Source: Lacunisphaera sp.
GTDB lineage: Bacteria > Verrucomicrobiota > Verrucomicrobiia > Opitutales > Opitutaceae
Length of the DNA stretch: 64,000 nt
Assembly: GCA_009695095.1 (NCBI GenBank)
Contig: SIBQ01000009.1
Location: 1-64,000 of the forward strand
Reading direction: 5' to 3'
In this document: in pieces, positions 28,642-39,360 of the stretch
How the letters are laid out: every line of letters begins with the position of its first letter
How positions within the stretch are numbered: position 1 is the first letter of the stretch
The notes under the pieces: model-generated
Told to the model about the DNA's origin: nothing
Databases searched by the model: none
The model's input: only the letters and a program-made list of their open reading frames with translations
Program-made: the position numbers and the translations under genes

Positions 28642-29145
28642 ATGGCCAACTCCCTCAAGTGCGACCTCTGCTCCAAGCCCGCGACCGTTCATCTCACTCA
28701 GATCGTCAATAGCAAGATACACAAAGTCGATCTGTGCGAGGCCTGTGCGCAGGCCAAGGGCGTGACCGACCCCAGCGGCTTCTCGCTGGCCGACCTGCTG
28801 CTCAAGGCCTCGCTCAACCCCGAGCCCGCGGGCGACGCCCGCTGCGAGACGTGCGGCTTCACTTCGCAGGATTTCAAGAAGACCGGCCGCTTCGGCTGCC
28901 CCTCCTGCTACGGGTATTTCGGCGCCCTCCTCGAACCGATGCTCGAGACCATGCACAAGGGCGGCACCCACACCGGCAAGATTCCCCAGCGCGCCATGGC
29001 CCGCAAATCCCTTTACGAGCGCCTCACCCGGCTCGAGACCGACCTCGACCAGGCCATCAAGGCCGAGCGTTACGAGGATGCGGCGCGCTACCGCGATGAA
29101 ATCACCCAGGTCCGAACGACGACCAGCCGCAAGCCGGACGCCTGA
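28642..29145 (+). CDS. mcsA: McsA-like zinc-finger adaptor with UVR motif
   Basis: Activator and adaptor of the protein arginine kinase McsB. The 167 residues contain four CxxC pairs (CDLC, CEAC, CETC, CPSC) arranged as two zinc fingers, then a C-terminal UVR helix pair (LETDLDQAIKAERYEDAARY), exactly the McsA architecture. It is followed after one base by mcsB and then clpC. The 249 bases upstream hold no gene and no recognisable CtsR operator could be assigned by eye. Confidence 0.92.
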   Translation: MANSLKCDLCSKPATVHLTQIVNSKIHKVDLCEACAQAKGVTDPSGFSLADLLLKASLNPEPAGDARCETCGFTSQDFKKTGRFGCPSCYGYFGALLEPMLETMHKGGTHTGKIPQRAMARKSLYERLTRLETDLDQAIKAERYEDAARYRDEITQVRTTTSRKPDA

Positions 29146-29146
29146 C

Positions 29147-30229
29147 ATGAAGATCAACGAGCTAATCGAATCGCACTCCGAGCTGACGGACACCGCCGCC
29201 AGCAAGTGCGCCGTCGTGCTCATGACGCGCATCCGCCTCGCCCGCAACCTGGCGGCGCAGCCCTTCCCCGGCTGGGCCAAGGAGGTGCAGAAGCGCGAGA
29301 CCCGCGACCAGTGCATGCAGGCCGTCGCCTCACTTCCGCAGATGAAGCGCGGCCTCGCCCTCCCGGTTGAGAGCCTCGACGAGCTGCAGAAGCAAATCCT
29401 CGTCGAACGCCACCTCATCAGCCGCGAGCTGTGCCACGCCAAGGCCGGTGCTGGCATCGTCATCAGCAAGGACCAATCCTGCGTGGTGATGGTGAACGAG
29501 GAGGACCACCTGCGCATCCAGGTGCTGCGCGCCGGGTTCCAGTTCAAGAAGGTCTGGAGCACCATCAACGCGCTCGACACCGAACTCGAGGAGCACATCG
29601 ACTACGCCTTCTCACCCAAGTTCGGCTATCTCTCCGCCTGCCCGACCAACATTGGCACCGGCATCCGCGCCTCGGCCATGATGCATCTCCCCGCACTCGT
29701 CATCTCCAGCCAGATGGAAAAGGTCGTCCGCGCCGTCAATCAGCTCGGCATGGCGGTGCGCGGGCTGTTCGGCGAGGGCTCCGACGCCAGCGGCAGCATC
29801 TTTCAGATTTCTAACCAGACTACGCTGGGCGAGAGCGAGGAGGGCATCATCAAGCACCTGCACAGCGTACTGACCACCATTGTCGAGCAGGAGCTGAACG
29901 CCCGCGAGAAACTGCTCGAGAGCGACCCGAACAAGCTATTCGACAAGATTGGGCGGGCCTTCGGCATCTTGCAGAGCGGCCACTTGCTGAACTCCGGCGA
30001 GGCCATGAATCTGCTCTCGCTCATCCGCCTCGGCATCGACCTCGGCATCTTCGCCGACGGACAGCGCGCCGTCATCGACCGCCTCTTCATCGAGTGCCAG
30101 CCGGGCCACGTGCAGCACGCAGCCAAGGGGGCCTTTGACCCCGGCCAGCGCGATGTCCTCCGCGCCGGGCGGCTGCGCTCCGAGTTTGCCAAAGTGGCCG
30201 CCCCTGACTTCAATAACGCCGCCCGCTAA
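29147..30229 (+). CDS. mcsB: Protein arginine kinase McsB
   Basis: Phosphorylates arginine residues of damaged proteins, marking them for ClpCP. The 360 residues match McsB and show the phosphagen-kinase fold: LMTRIRLARNL near the start, VNEEDHLRIQ, SACPTNIGTG with the conserved Cys165 (Cys167 in Bacillus) and RGLFGEGSDASGSIFQISNQ. The allosteric phosphoarginine-sensing motif RDVLRA lies at residues 335-340, matching Arg337-Asp338 of Geobacillus McsB. ATG 29147 lies one base after the mcsA stop; the frame upstream overlaps mcsA. All catalytic regions look intact. Confidence 0.95.
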   Translation: MKINELIESHSELTDTAASKCAVVLMTRIRLARNLAAQPFPGWAKEVQKRETRDQCMQAVASLPQMKRGLALPVESLDELQKQILVERHLISRELCHAKAGAGIVISKDQSCVVMVNEEDHLRIQVLRAGFQFKKVWSTINALDTELEEHIDYAFSPKFGYLSACPTNIGTGIRASAMMHLPALVISSQMEKVVRAVNQLGMAVRGLFGEGSDASGSIFQISNQTTLGESEEGIIKHLHSVLTTIVEQELNAREKLLESDPNKLFDKIGRAFGILQSGHLLNSGEAMNLLSLIRLGIDLGIFADGQRAVIDRLFIECQPGHVQHAAKGAFDPGQRDVLRAGRLRSEFAKVAAPDFNNAAR

Positions 30230-30247
30230 GACTTTGCCAAACACCAC

Positions 30248-32782
<2,535 letters not shown>

Positions 32783-32922
32783 GCCGCCTTTTCCAAAGGT
32801 GAGTGGCGGGAAATACACAGCCCGACCAAATCGACCCGATCCATGAACCCCAAAACCCCAAGGCCAGACACTGTCAGGCTCATCCGTTGTCCCGGCAATA
32901 TTATTCTGCAACCTTGAGTATC

Positions 32923-33581
32923 ATGAAGAGCATACCCTTGGTAATGACAGTTTCAGTCATGCTGCTTTCCTTGAAAGCGCAGGCCCAGATGAAGGATGTA
33001 GAAGGGAATACTTATCAAACGGTCAGGATCGGCCAACAGGTATGGATGGCGGAGAATCTGCATGTGAGTCGATTCAGGAACGGCGATATCATCTCGGAGG
33101 GGAAATCCGATGATGAATGGAGGGAGGCAATATCAAAAAACAAGGCGGCCTGATGTTATTATTCCAACGACCCGGCCAATTGCGCATAATATGGCAAATT
33201 ATACAATTGGTTTTCGGTCAACGATCCTCGCGGTCTGGCACCGAAAGGCTGGCATGTGGCTAGTGGTGAAGAATGGCTCGGCTTGATGGAAAATTTTGGA
33301 GGGGAAAAACGGCCGGGACCAAAATTAAATATACCAGCGGGTGGGAGGACGACAAGGGCAAGGATGACAATGGTTCCAACAGCAGCGGCTTTGCCGGCCT
33401 ACCGGGCGGTGAGCGCAGTTCTGAGTTCTATGGCCTTAAGAATAACGGGATGTGGTGGAGTTCAACGGAGAATCCATCGATTTATGCATGGTCAGCCTCA
33501 GTATATTATCACAGCGACGAATTGAGCATATATTATCACAACACGGGGAATGGGAAGTCCGTCCGCTGCATCAAGGATTAA
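32923..33581 (+). pseudogene. FISUMP-domain lipoprotein-like gene, multiply disrupted
   Basis: Relic of a Fibrobacter succinogenes major paralogous domain protein. From ATG 32923 there is a signal peptide, then GNTYQTVRIGQQVWMAENLH. TGA at 33151 sits where the family has Trp before CYYSNDPANCA, TAA at 33187 sits where Lys precedes YGKLYNWFSV, and a single-base shift near 33301-33315 moves the frame before GTKIKYTSGWE and GLKNNGMWWSSTE, which ends at SVRCIKD. Its base composition is clearly more AT-rich than its neighbours, and such proteins are common in Bacteroidetes and Fibrobacteres, so transfer followed by decay is likely. Confidence 0.85.
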
Positions 33582-33654
33582 GGCAGCCGGAGACGTTCAG
33601 AGTCTCGTCGAAGCCCCGCTTGCCGGAATGAAGGCGGATTGATTTGCTGCCGGG

Positions 33655-35376
33655 GTGATCCAACGTGTTCTCCTCCTGGCCCTGTTGCTGCCATTGCCCG
33701 GTGTCGGGCAGGAGCCGGGCGGCATCCTACCGGAGGAATACTCCCGGGCGCTGTTGCCGGCGCGGATCGCCGCTTTGGTGGACCAGGCGGCGACGCAGGG
33801 CTGGGTCGGGGCGGTGCCGGGCTTGCGCGCTGCGGCGCTGGCGTCCTACGAGACGAGCACCGGCTATGCGCCGGCCTGGTATTACCTCTACCGCTGGGCC
33901 GATCTGCTCGCGACGCCCTACAACAAGGCCATCGAGCACTGGGTGCAGGCGGTGGGAAAAGCCGGGAGCGCCCATCCGAATATGGCGAGGATGTATGAGG
34001 CGCGCCCGGGTTCGCTCTCCGCCCAGCTGTCACGCGAGCTGCAACTGGCGCTGCTGGGCAACGCGACGTTCTCCTCGGAATTCTTTACACTGCAGTCGCC
34101 GGTGGACAGCCCGCCACAGGTGCTGGCCATCCTGCAGAAAATCTTCCAGGTGGAGCCGGCGCTATTCGCCGACTACCAGAGCCTCGCGCTGGCCATCGCC
34201 GTGGTCTACGACGTGCCGCCGACCCCGAACTGGCCGCACGGCCAGGTGAACCCCACCGTGTTGCCGCGCAAGCTGCCGCCGCCCGAGCAGGTTTTCGCCT
34301 ACTTTGCCAAGCTCGACCGGACCAACGGAGCGATGCAGCACCTGCGCCGGCTGCCGGCCAGCGAGTTGAAATTTTTGGTCGATATCGCCGTGCCGTTCAG
34401 CGAACTCGACTGGGCGCGCAAGAACGTGCCGCCGGGCCTGGCCGACCTCGCCAAGGCCTACGACATGATCAAATACAGGAAGGACCGGCTGGAGCAGAAC
34501 AAACACCTCTGGCCCAAACCCGACTACCGGCTCGCGACCATCCTCACGGAGGGCGGCATCTGCGTGGACCAGGCGTATTTCGCCAGCACCGCGGGCAAGG
34601 CCAAGGGCATCCCGACGATGATGTTCCGTAGCGCCGGGCTCGACGGATGGCACGCATGGTTCGGCTATCTCGACGCGAACCAGCGGTGGCAGCTCGATTG
34701 CGGGCGCTACGCCGAGCAGAAATTCATCTCCGGCCTGGCCTATGACCCTCAGACCTGGGGCGACATCAACGACCACGAGCTGCTCTTCATCACCGAGCGC
34801 TTCCGCGCGCTGCCGACCTACCAGCTCTCGGTCATACACACCGCCTTCGCCACGGAATACCTGCACACCGGCCAGCCCAAGCTCGCGCTCAAGGCCGTGC
34901 GCGAGGCGGTCAACCGCGACCGCCGTAACCTCGACGCCTGGAACACGCTCCTGAAGGCGCAGGCGGCCGTGGACGACGATCCGCGGGCCAGGGAGGGCGT
35001 GTTGCGCGAGGCGGTGCTGGCGTTCCAGAAATATCCCGACCTGGAGATCAACTTCTCCCGCCAGCTGGCGGAGGTGCTGCGGTTGCGCGGCGAGACCAGC
35101 CTCGCCGGCTTCGAGGAGAAGCGGCTGGGGAAAAAATACCAGGCCGACCGCGAGGATCTCAGCATCCAACAGGCCGCCGAGATGCTGGAGCGGAGCATGA
35201 AGGCGGACGATGTGGCGACGCAGATCCGCAATTACAACAAGGTGCTCGATGGCCCCGGGCGAGGCGCGAGCATTGATTTCTACGACAAGGTCGTGATGCC
35301 CTTCATCCGGCATCTGGCGGGGCAGGGGCAGGTGCCCGCCGCGTTGGCCTTCTCTTCCTCGGCAGCTTGGCTCTGA
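33655..35376 (+). CDS. Secreted transglutaminase-like protein, 3' end disturbed
   Basis: A 573-residue protein with an N-terminal signal peptide (start GTG 33655) and a transglutaminase/protease-like core: Cys303 in GGICVDQA, His333 in DGWHAWFGY and Asp348 in QLDCGRY form a plausible catalytic triad. The C-terminal third is helical and TPR-like (LAFQKYPDLEINFSRQLAEV). The last residues, SSSAAWL, look foreign. A conserved-looking tail in the same frame appears only at 35536, after about 175 bases of non-coding sequence, so the original C-terminus seems to have been cut off. Function unknown; peptide cross-linking or cell-wall peptidase activity are options. Confidence 0.65.
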   Translation: MIQRVLLLALLLPLPGVGQEPGGILPEEYSRALLPARIAALVDQAATQGWVGAVPGLRAAALASYETSTGYAPAWYYLYRWADLLATPYNKAIEHWVQAVGKAGSAHPNMARMYEARPGSLSAQLSRELQLALLGNATFSSEFFTLQSPVDSPPQVLAILQKIFQVEPALFADYQSLALAIAVVYDVPPTPNWPHGQVNPTVLPRKLPPPEQVFAYFAKLDRTNGAMQHLRRLPASELKFLVDIAVPFSELDWARKNVPPGLADLAKAYDMIKYRKDRLEQNKHLWPKPDYRLATILTEGGICVDQAYFASTAGKAKGIPTMMFRSAGLDGWHAWFGYLDANQRWQLDCGRYAEQKFISGLAYDPQTWGDINDHELLFITERFRALPTYQLSVIHTAFATEYLHTGQPKLALKAVREAVNRDRRNLDAWNTLLKAQAAVDDDPRAREGVLREAVLAFQKYPDLEINFSRQLAEVLRLRGETSLAGFEEKRLGKKYQADREDLSIQQAAEMLERSMKADDVATQIRNYNKVLDGPGRGASIDFYDKVVMPFIRHLAGQGQVPAALAFSSSAAWL

Positions 35377-35535
35377 TCTTATTGGCCAAGATGCGGGCAG
35401 GCGTTACGGTTTGCCCGCCTTTGCGGCCTATCTGCGCCATGTAGAGGGAGACTTCTTTAGGTATCATGGCAGCAGATTAGCTAGGCGGGTCGGCAAATCA
35501 AGGGGAAATAGTTTTACCCATATTTAGCAAAGTTA
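35361..35535. other. Non-coding insert inside the 3' end of the transglutaminase-like gene
   Basis: About 175 bases, AT-richer than the flanks, separate the stop of the upstream gene from its displaced tail. Stops occur in the gene's frame at 35374, 35458, 35476 and beyond. It holds two inverted repeats: CTTGGC/GCCAAG (35366-35390) and the perfect 7-base GCGGGCA/TGCCCGC (35393-35418). No open frame or target duplication was recognised. Confidence 0.4.
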
Positions 35536-35652
35536 GAGCTTGCGCTGACCTGCCTCGACCGGGCGCGGCGCACGCTGCGCGTCGAGCCGGGCAAGCAGCT
35601 TGATCAGGAGATGGCCGGCCTGGCCGCGCGGCTCAAGACAGGGAAATTTTAA
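35536..35652 (+). pseudogene. Detached C-terminal fragment of the preceding gene
   Basis: In the same frame as the transglutaminase-like gene, sequence with normal high-GC codon use reads LELALTCLDRARRTLRVEPG and then MAGLAARLKTGKF to a TAA at 35650. It has no start of its own, ends naturally, and suits the amphipathic helical end of the upstream protein. I infer it is that protein's original C-terminus. It ends 73 bases before exbB. Confidence 0.45.
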
Positions 35653-35725
35653 CAAAATCACCCTGTGATGAACCTTTTCCGGCTTGTGGACGTCTAAGCG
35701 GCCACTTCACTCACACCCTTCCCCT

Positions 35726-36289
35726 ATGCTCGATATCTTCAAAGGCGCCGGCGTCCTCATCTACCCTCTCGCTCTCTGCTCCCTCATCGCCGTCTACATT
35801 GTCTGCGAGCGCCTCTACTCTTTGCGCAGGGATGCCATCCTGCCCGACGACCTCGTGGATGCCATCGTGGAGGGGAAGCCCGCCCAGGCCGGCCGCCATT
35901 CCGTGTTGGCGCGGATCGTCGAGTTTGCCGAGCGGCACAAGAACGACCCCGAGGCGGTCAAGGCCTTCGCCCGGCTCGAGCTCAACCGCATGGAGCGAGG
36001 CATTCCATACCTGGATGTCATCTACGCCGCCGCCCCGCTCATCGGCCTGACCGGCACGGTGACCGGCCTGCTGCAGGTTTTTTCGCAGATCTCACCCGAG
36101 ACGGGCCTACCCGACCCCGCGGCCTTCACCAAGGGCGTGGCGCTGGCGCTCTCCGCCACGGTAATCGGCCTGTCCATCGCCATCCCGTCTCTCGTCGGCT
36201 CGGGCTTTCTGCAGCGCAAGATCGAGAACTACGCCGCGAAGATTGACTTGCTGCTGGAGCGCGTGCTGTCGCGCAACGCCAAGGAATGA
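35726..36289 (+). CDS. exbB: MotA/TolQ/ExbB proton channel protein
   Basis: Inner-membrane proton channel subunit that energises TonB-dependent uptake or Tol-Pal function. The 187 residues have three membrane segments: one at the N-terminus (GVLIYPLALCSLIAVYIV), and two flanking the conserved APLIGLTGTVTGLLQVF and the later LALSATVIGLSIAIPS. ATG 35726 is used. Its stop overlaps the start of exbD (ATGA). No tonB, tolA, tolB or pal is present, so ExbB and TolQ cannot be told apart by context; the short length and lone exbD partner favour ExbB. Confidence 0.88.
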   Translation: MLDIFKGAGVLIYPLALCSLIAVYIVCERLYSLRRDAILPDDLVDAIVEGKPAQAGRHSVLARIVEFAERHKNDPEAVKAFARLELNRMERGIPYLDVIYAAAPLIGLTGTVTGLLQVFSQISPETGLPDPAAFTKGVALALSATVIGLSIAIPSLVGSGFLQRKIENYAAKIDLLLERVLSRNAKE

Positions 36290-36696
36290 GCGGCCTCTAC
36301 CAGAAGAAGCGCAAGCGGCCCGAGCTGAACCTCGTGCCGCTGATCGACGTGCTCGTGATGCTCATCTTCTTTGCCTTCGTCACGATGCAGTTCCGCTCCA
36401 TCACCACGATGAACCTGACGCTGCCCAAGGTCGAGACCGCGGGCAAAAGCGAACTGAAGGACTCGCTCACCATCAGCATCACCAAGGAGGGCGAGTTCAC
36501 CCTCCAGAACGGCAATCGGAGCGTCCCGGTCAAGATGGATGAGATCGAGCACCTGCTGACCCAGGTCGGCAATATCAGCAAGGACATCACCGTGCTCATC
36601 CGCTCGGACGAGAACACGCCGCTGCGCTTCATCACCGCGGCGATGGACGCCTGCCGGAAGAACGGCCTGAGCAAAATCCGGCTGCAGTCGCGGTAA
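36286..36696 (+). CDS. exbD: ExbD/TolR biopolymer transport protein
   Basis: Partner of the proton channel, with a single N-terminal membrane helix and a periplasmic domain. The 136 residues show NLVPLIDVLVMLIFFAFVTM, where the Asp in the helix is the conserved proton carrier. The periplasmic part ends in DACRKNGLSKIRLQ. It overlaps exbB by four bases, so translation is coupled. The downstream 77-base palindromic repeat begins 28 bases after its stop. Confidence 0.9.
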   Translation: MSGLYQKKRKRPELNLVPLIDVLVMLIFFAFVTMQFRSITTMNLTLPKVETAGKSELKDSLTISITKEGEFTLQNGNRSVPVKMDEIEHLLTQVGNISKDITVLIRSDENTPLRFITAAMDACRKNGLSKIRLQSR

Positions 36697-36723
36697 AATA
36701 TTCCTCACCCGGGCAGCCAATAC

Positions 36724-36800
36724 ATTGACCACGGATAACACTGATTATCACGGATTGCCCATGTCTGCATCCGTGTCTATCTGTGTAATCCGTGGTCAAT
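36724..36800. repeat. 77-base palindromic repeat overlapping an SDR gene start
   Basis: Perfect 13-base terminal inverted repeats, ATTGACCACGGAT (36724-36736) and ATCCGTGGTCAAT (36788-36800). The match continues imperfectly inward: left arm AACACTGATTATCACGGAT, right arm complement TACACAGATAGACACGGAT. The wording (ACCACGGATTACACAGAT) is like short palindromic repeats I know from environmental Verrucomicrobia and Planctomycetes genomes. The only good start codon of the next gene, GTG 36792, lies within the right arm. Confidence 0.75.
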
Positions 36801-37493
36801 TCGGTTTCTAAGAAAATCCTCATCACCGGTGTCACCCGCGGGCTGGGCCGTGCGTTGGCAGAGTGGTATATCGCGAACGGGCATACCGTCATCGGCTGCG
36901 GCCGAAGCGCGGAGATCCTCAACCTGCGTTTCATCCACCCCGCACCGCATGATTTCACCGCCCTTGACGTGGCCGAGGAGAACAAGGTGGCCCTGTGGGC
37001 GGAGAAGGTACTGGCAGTGCACGGCGCGCCCGACCTGCTGATCAACAATGCCGCGCTGATGAACATCCCGGCGCCGCTCTGGCAGGTGCCGGCGACGGAG
37101 TTCAACAAGCTGATCGACGTGAACATCAAGGGCGTGGCGAACGTCATCCGGCATTTCGGGCCCGCGATGGTGGCGCGGAAGCAGGGCGTCATTGTCAATC
37201 TCAGCTCCGGCTGGGGCCGCAGCACCTCGCCGGGGGTCGCGCCGTATTGCGCGTCCAAATATGCCATGGAAGGGCTCACCTATTCGCTCGCCCAGGATCT
37301 GCCCACCGGTATGGCGGCGGTGCCGCTCAATCCCGGTGTCATCGACACAGCCATGCTGCGCCTTGCGTGGAGCGCCGGCGCCTCCAATTATCCCAAGGCC
37401 GGAGCGTGGGCAAAAGTTGTCGCGCCGTTCATCCTCAAGCTCGGTCCGAAGGACAACGGGAAGTCCGTCACCGTGCCGCATTTCGAGGATTGA
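36792..37493 (+). CDS. Short-chain dehydrogenase/reductase
   Basis: NAD(P)-dependent oxidoreductase of the classical SDR family. The 233 residues have the cofactor motif TGVTRGLG near residue 13, LLINNAALMN (NNAG variant), the catalytic Ser in VNLSSGWG and the YCASKYAMEG (YxxxK) pair, then PGVIDTAML. Substrate unknown. The only start with the right spacing is GTG 36792, inside a palindromic repeat, so the repeat supplies the first few codons and probably the promoter or leader region. It ends 2 bases before the convergent dtd. Confidence 0.88.
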   Translation: MVNSVSKKILITGVTRGLGRALAEWYIANGHTVIGCGRSAEILNLRFIHPAPHDFTALDVAEENKVALWAEKVLAVHGAPDLLINNAALMNIPAPLWQVPATEFNKLIDVNIKGVANVIRHFGPAMVARKQGVIVNLSSGWGRSTSPGVAPYCASKYAMEGLTYSLAQDLPTGMAAVPLNPGVIDTAMLRLAWSAGASNYPKAGAWAKVVAPFILKLGPKDNGKSVTVPHFED

Positions 37494-37495
37494 GT

Positions 37496-37948
37496 CTAAT
37501 CGCGCTGCTTGGAGTCGAGGATGAGGGTCACGGGACCGTCATTGGCGAGCGCCACGTCCATGTAAGCGCCGAATTCACCAGTGGCAATCGGCCGACCAAG
37601 GGCAGCGGCGAGCTGCGCGACAAACTGTTCGTAGAGTGGCTTGGCGTGTTCGGGCTTGCCCGCCCGGTGGAACGAGGGGCGGGTGTTTTTCTGCGTGCTG
37701 GCGTGCAGCGTAAACTGGCTGATGACCAGTATGTCGCCGACGATTTCCTGCACAGAGAGATTCATCTGGCCCGTCTGATCCGCGAAGATGCGGAGCTTGA
37801 CGATTTTCTGCGTGAGCCACTCGCCATCAGCTGCGGTGTCGGCATCCTCGACACTGACAAGGACCAGCAATCCGCGCTCGATCCGCCCGGCGACGCGTCC
37901 GGCGATGGTCACACTGGCCGAGGAGACACGTTGAACGACGGTGCGCAT
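37496..37948 (-). CDS. dtd: D-aminoacyl-tRNA deacylase
   Basis: Frees tRNA wrongly charged with D-amino acids or glycine. The 150 residues match DTD. The invariant blocks are SQFTLHAST and the cross-subunit Gly-cisPro motif NDGPVTLILD. The start MRTVVQRVSSASVTI is the normal one. The gene is convergent with the SDR gene and has fabV upstream on the same strand, separated by an AAGTAACAAGT palindromic repeat. Confidence 0.95.
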   Translation of the reverse strand: MRTVVQRVSSASVTIAGRVAGRIERGLLVLVSVEDADTAADGEWLTQKIVKLRIFADQTGQMNLSVQEIVGDILVISQFTLHASTQKNTRPSFHRAGKPEHAKPLYEQFVAQLAAALGRPIATGEFGAYMDVALANDGPVTLILDSKQRD

Positions 37949-37962
37949 CGTGGAAAAGTATC

Positions 37963-38018
37963 AAGTAACAAGTGCCAAGGGATCGCCTCTTGATACTATC
38001 ACTTCCAACTTGTTACTT
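37963..38018. repeat. Palindromic repeat between fabV and dtd
   Basis: AAGTAACAAGT at 37963-37973 is the exact complement of ACTTGTTACTT at 38008-38018, and a second nested pair, TATCAAG and CTTGATA, lies inside and at the left edge. The 77-base gap between the two genes consists almost wholly of this AT-rich element. A related wording, GAAGTGCCAAGTGACAAG, appears just beyond fabV near 39236. Confidence 0.6.
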
Positions 38019-38025
38019 CCGATGC

Positions 38026-39213
38026 CTACGGCATCAGCTGATGCGGCTCGACCTCGGCGTCATAGCTCACGCCCGGCAGGCCGAAGCCGAAGAGGCGCAG
38101 GAAATCGCTGCGGTAGCCAACGATGTCGGTGAGCTGCGCGAGGTTCTCCGTCGTGGCCTTGAGCCAGATGGCGGAAACGGTGTCTTGGACCTCGGGGCGC
38201 ATCTCCCAGTCGTCCACGCGGACGCGGCCCTCAGAGTCATACTTGGGCGAGTGGCCGTTGTAGAGCTGAGTGGCAAACAGCCGCTGCATCTGCTCGATGC
38301 AGCCCTCGTGCGTGCCGGCGGCTTTCATGACCTTGTAGAGGATGGATATGTAGAGCGGCACGACGGGGATGGCTGAGCTGGCCTGCGTCACAAGCGCCTT
38401 GTTGACGGAGATGAAGGCGCGGCCGCCGCCGTGGGCCATGAGCCGGGCGTGGATGGCCTGGGCGGCGCGCTCGAGATCGATCTTGGCGCGACCGATGGTG
38501 CCGTCCTTGTAGATGGGCCAGGTGTAGACCGGGCCGATGTAGGAATAGGCGACGGAGGTGGCGCCGGGGGCGAGCAGCTTGGCGCCGGCCAGGGCATTAA
38601 TCCACATCTCCCAATCCTCACCGCCCATGACGGCGACGGTGTCGGCGGCCTCGGCCTCGCTGGCGGGCTCGATGGTGATCTCGCTGACAATGCCCTTGTC
38701 GGTGTCTACGGTCTTGTTGGTGTAAGACGCACCGAGGGGCTTGAGAACGGATTTGTGCACGGCCCCGGTCTTCGGGTGCTGGCGGCGAGGCGAGGCGAGC
38801 GAGTAGATGACAAGGTCAACCGGGCCCATATCGCGGGCAATCATGGCCAGCGCTTGCTGCTTAATGTTGTCGGAGAAGGCGTCGCCATTGATATTTCCGG
38901 CGTAGAGGCCGGCGGCGCGAGCGGCGGTGGTGAAGGCGATCGAGTTATACCAGCCCGACGTGGCGGAGCGGCCCTCCTCGGAGGGGCGCTCGTAAAAGAT
39001 GCCCACCGAGGCCGCGCCGGAGCCAAACGCCGCGGTGATGCGCGAGGCGAGGCCGTAGCCGGTGGAGGCACCGATGACCAGGACCTTGCGCGGGCCGTGC
39101 TTTATCGGGCCCCTGGCCTTGATGTGGTCAATCTGCTGCTGAATGTGCGCGGCGCAACCGGTGGGGTGGGCGGTCACGCAGACAAAGCCGCGGACCTTCG
39201 GTTTGATTATCAT
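38026..39213 (-). CDS. fabV: Enoyl-ACP reductase FabV
   Basis: Reduces trans-2-enoyl-ACP or -CoA with NADH in the last step of each fatty-acid elongation cycle. The 395 residues match FabV. It begins MIIKPKVRGFVCVTAHPTGC, has the dinucleotide motif VIGASTGYGLASRI, and the long-spaced catalytic pair in YSYIGPVYTWPIYKDGTIGR then AK (Tyr-x8-Lys). FabV enzymes are typically insensitive to triclosan. No FabI is in the window, so this may be the main reductase. Confidence 0.96.
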   Translation of the reverse strand: MIIKPKVRGFVCVTAHPTGCAAHIQQQIDHIKARGPIKHGPRKVLVIGASTGYGLASRITAAFGSGAASVGIFYERPSEEGRSATSGWYNSIAFTTAARAAGLYAGNINGDAFSDNIKQQALAMIARDMGPVDLVIYSLASPRRQHPKTGAVHKSVLKPLGASYTNKTVDTDKGIVSEITIEPASEAEAADTVAVMGGEDWEMWINALAGAKLLAPGATSVAYSYIGPVYTWPIYKDGTIGRAKIDLERAAQAIHARLMAHGGGRAFISVNKALVTQASSAIPVVPLYISILYKVMKAAGTHEGCIEQMQRLFATQLYNGHSPKYDSEGRVRVDDWEMRPEVQDTVSAIWLKATTENLAQLTDIVGYRSDFLRLFGFGLPGVSYDAEVEPHQLMP

Positions 39214-39360
39214 TGCGCGCCAAAGCCTTGCCGCGAAGTGCCAAGTGACAAGCGGGAATATTTGCTCGCCAGATTCTGTTCTGTCATGTGGGGCGCATCG
39301 AAAATTCCAGTGTGAAGCTTTGTCCGCACCAGCAGCGCATCATCGAATCAAGCAGTCGAG

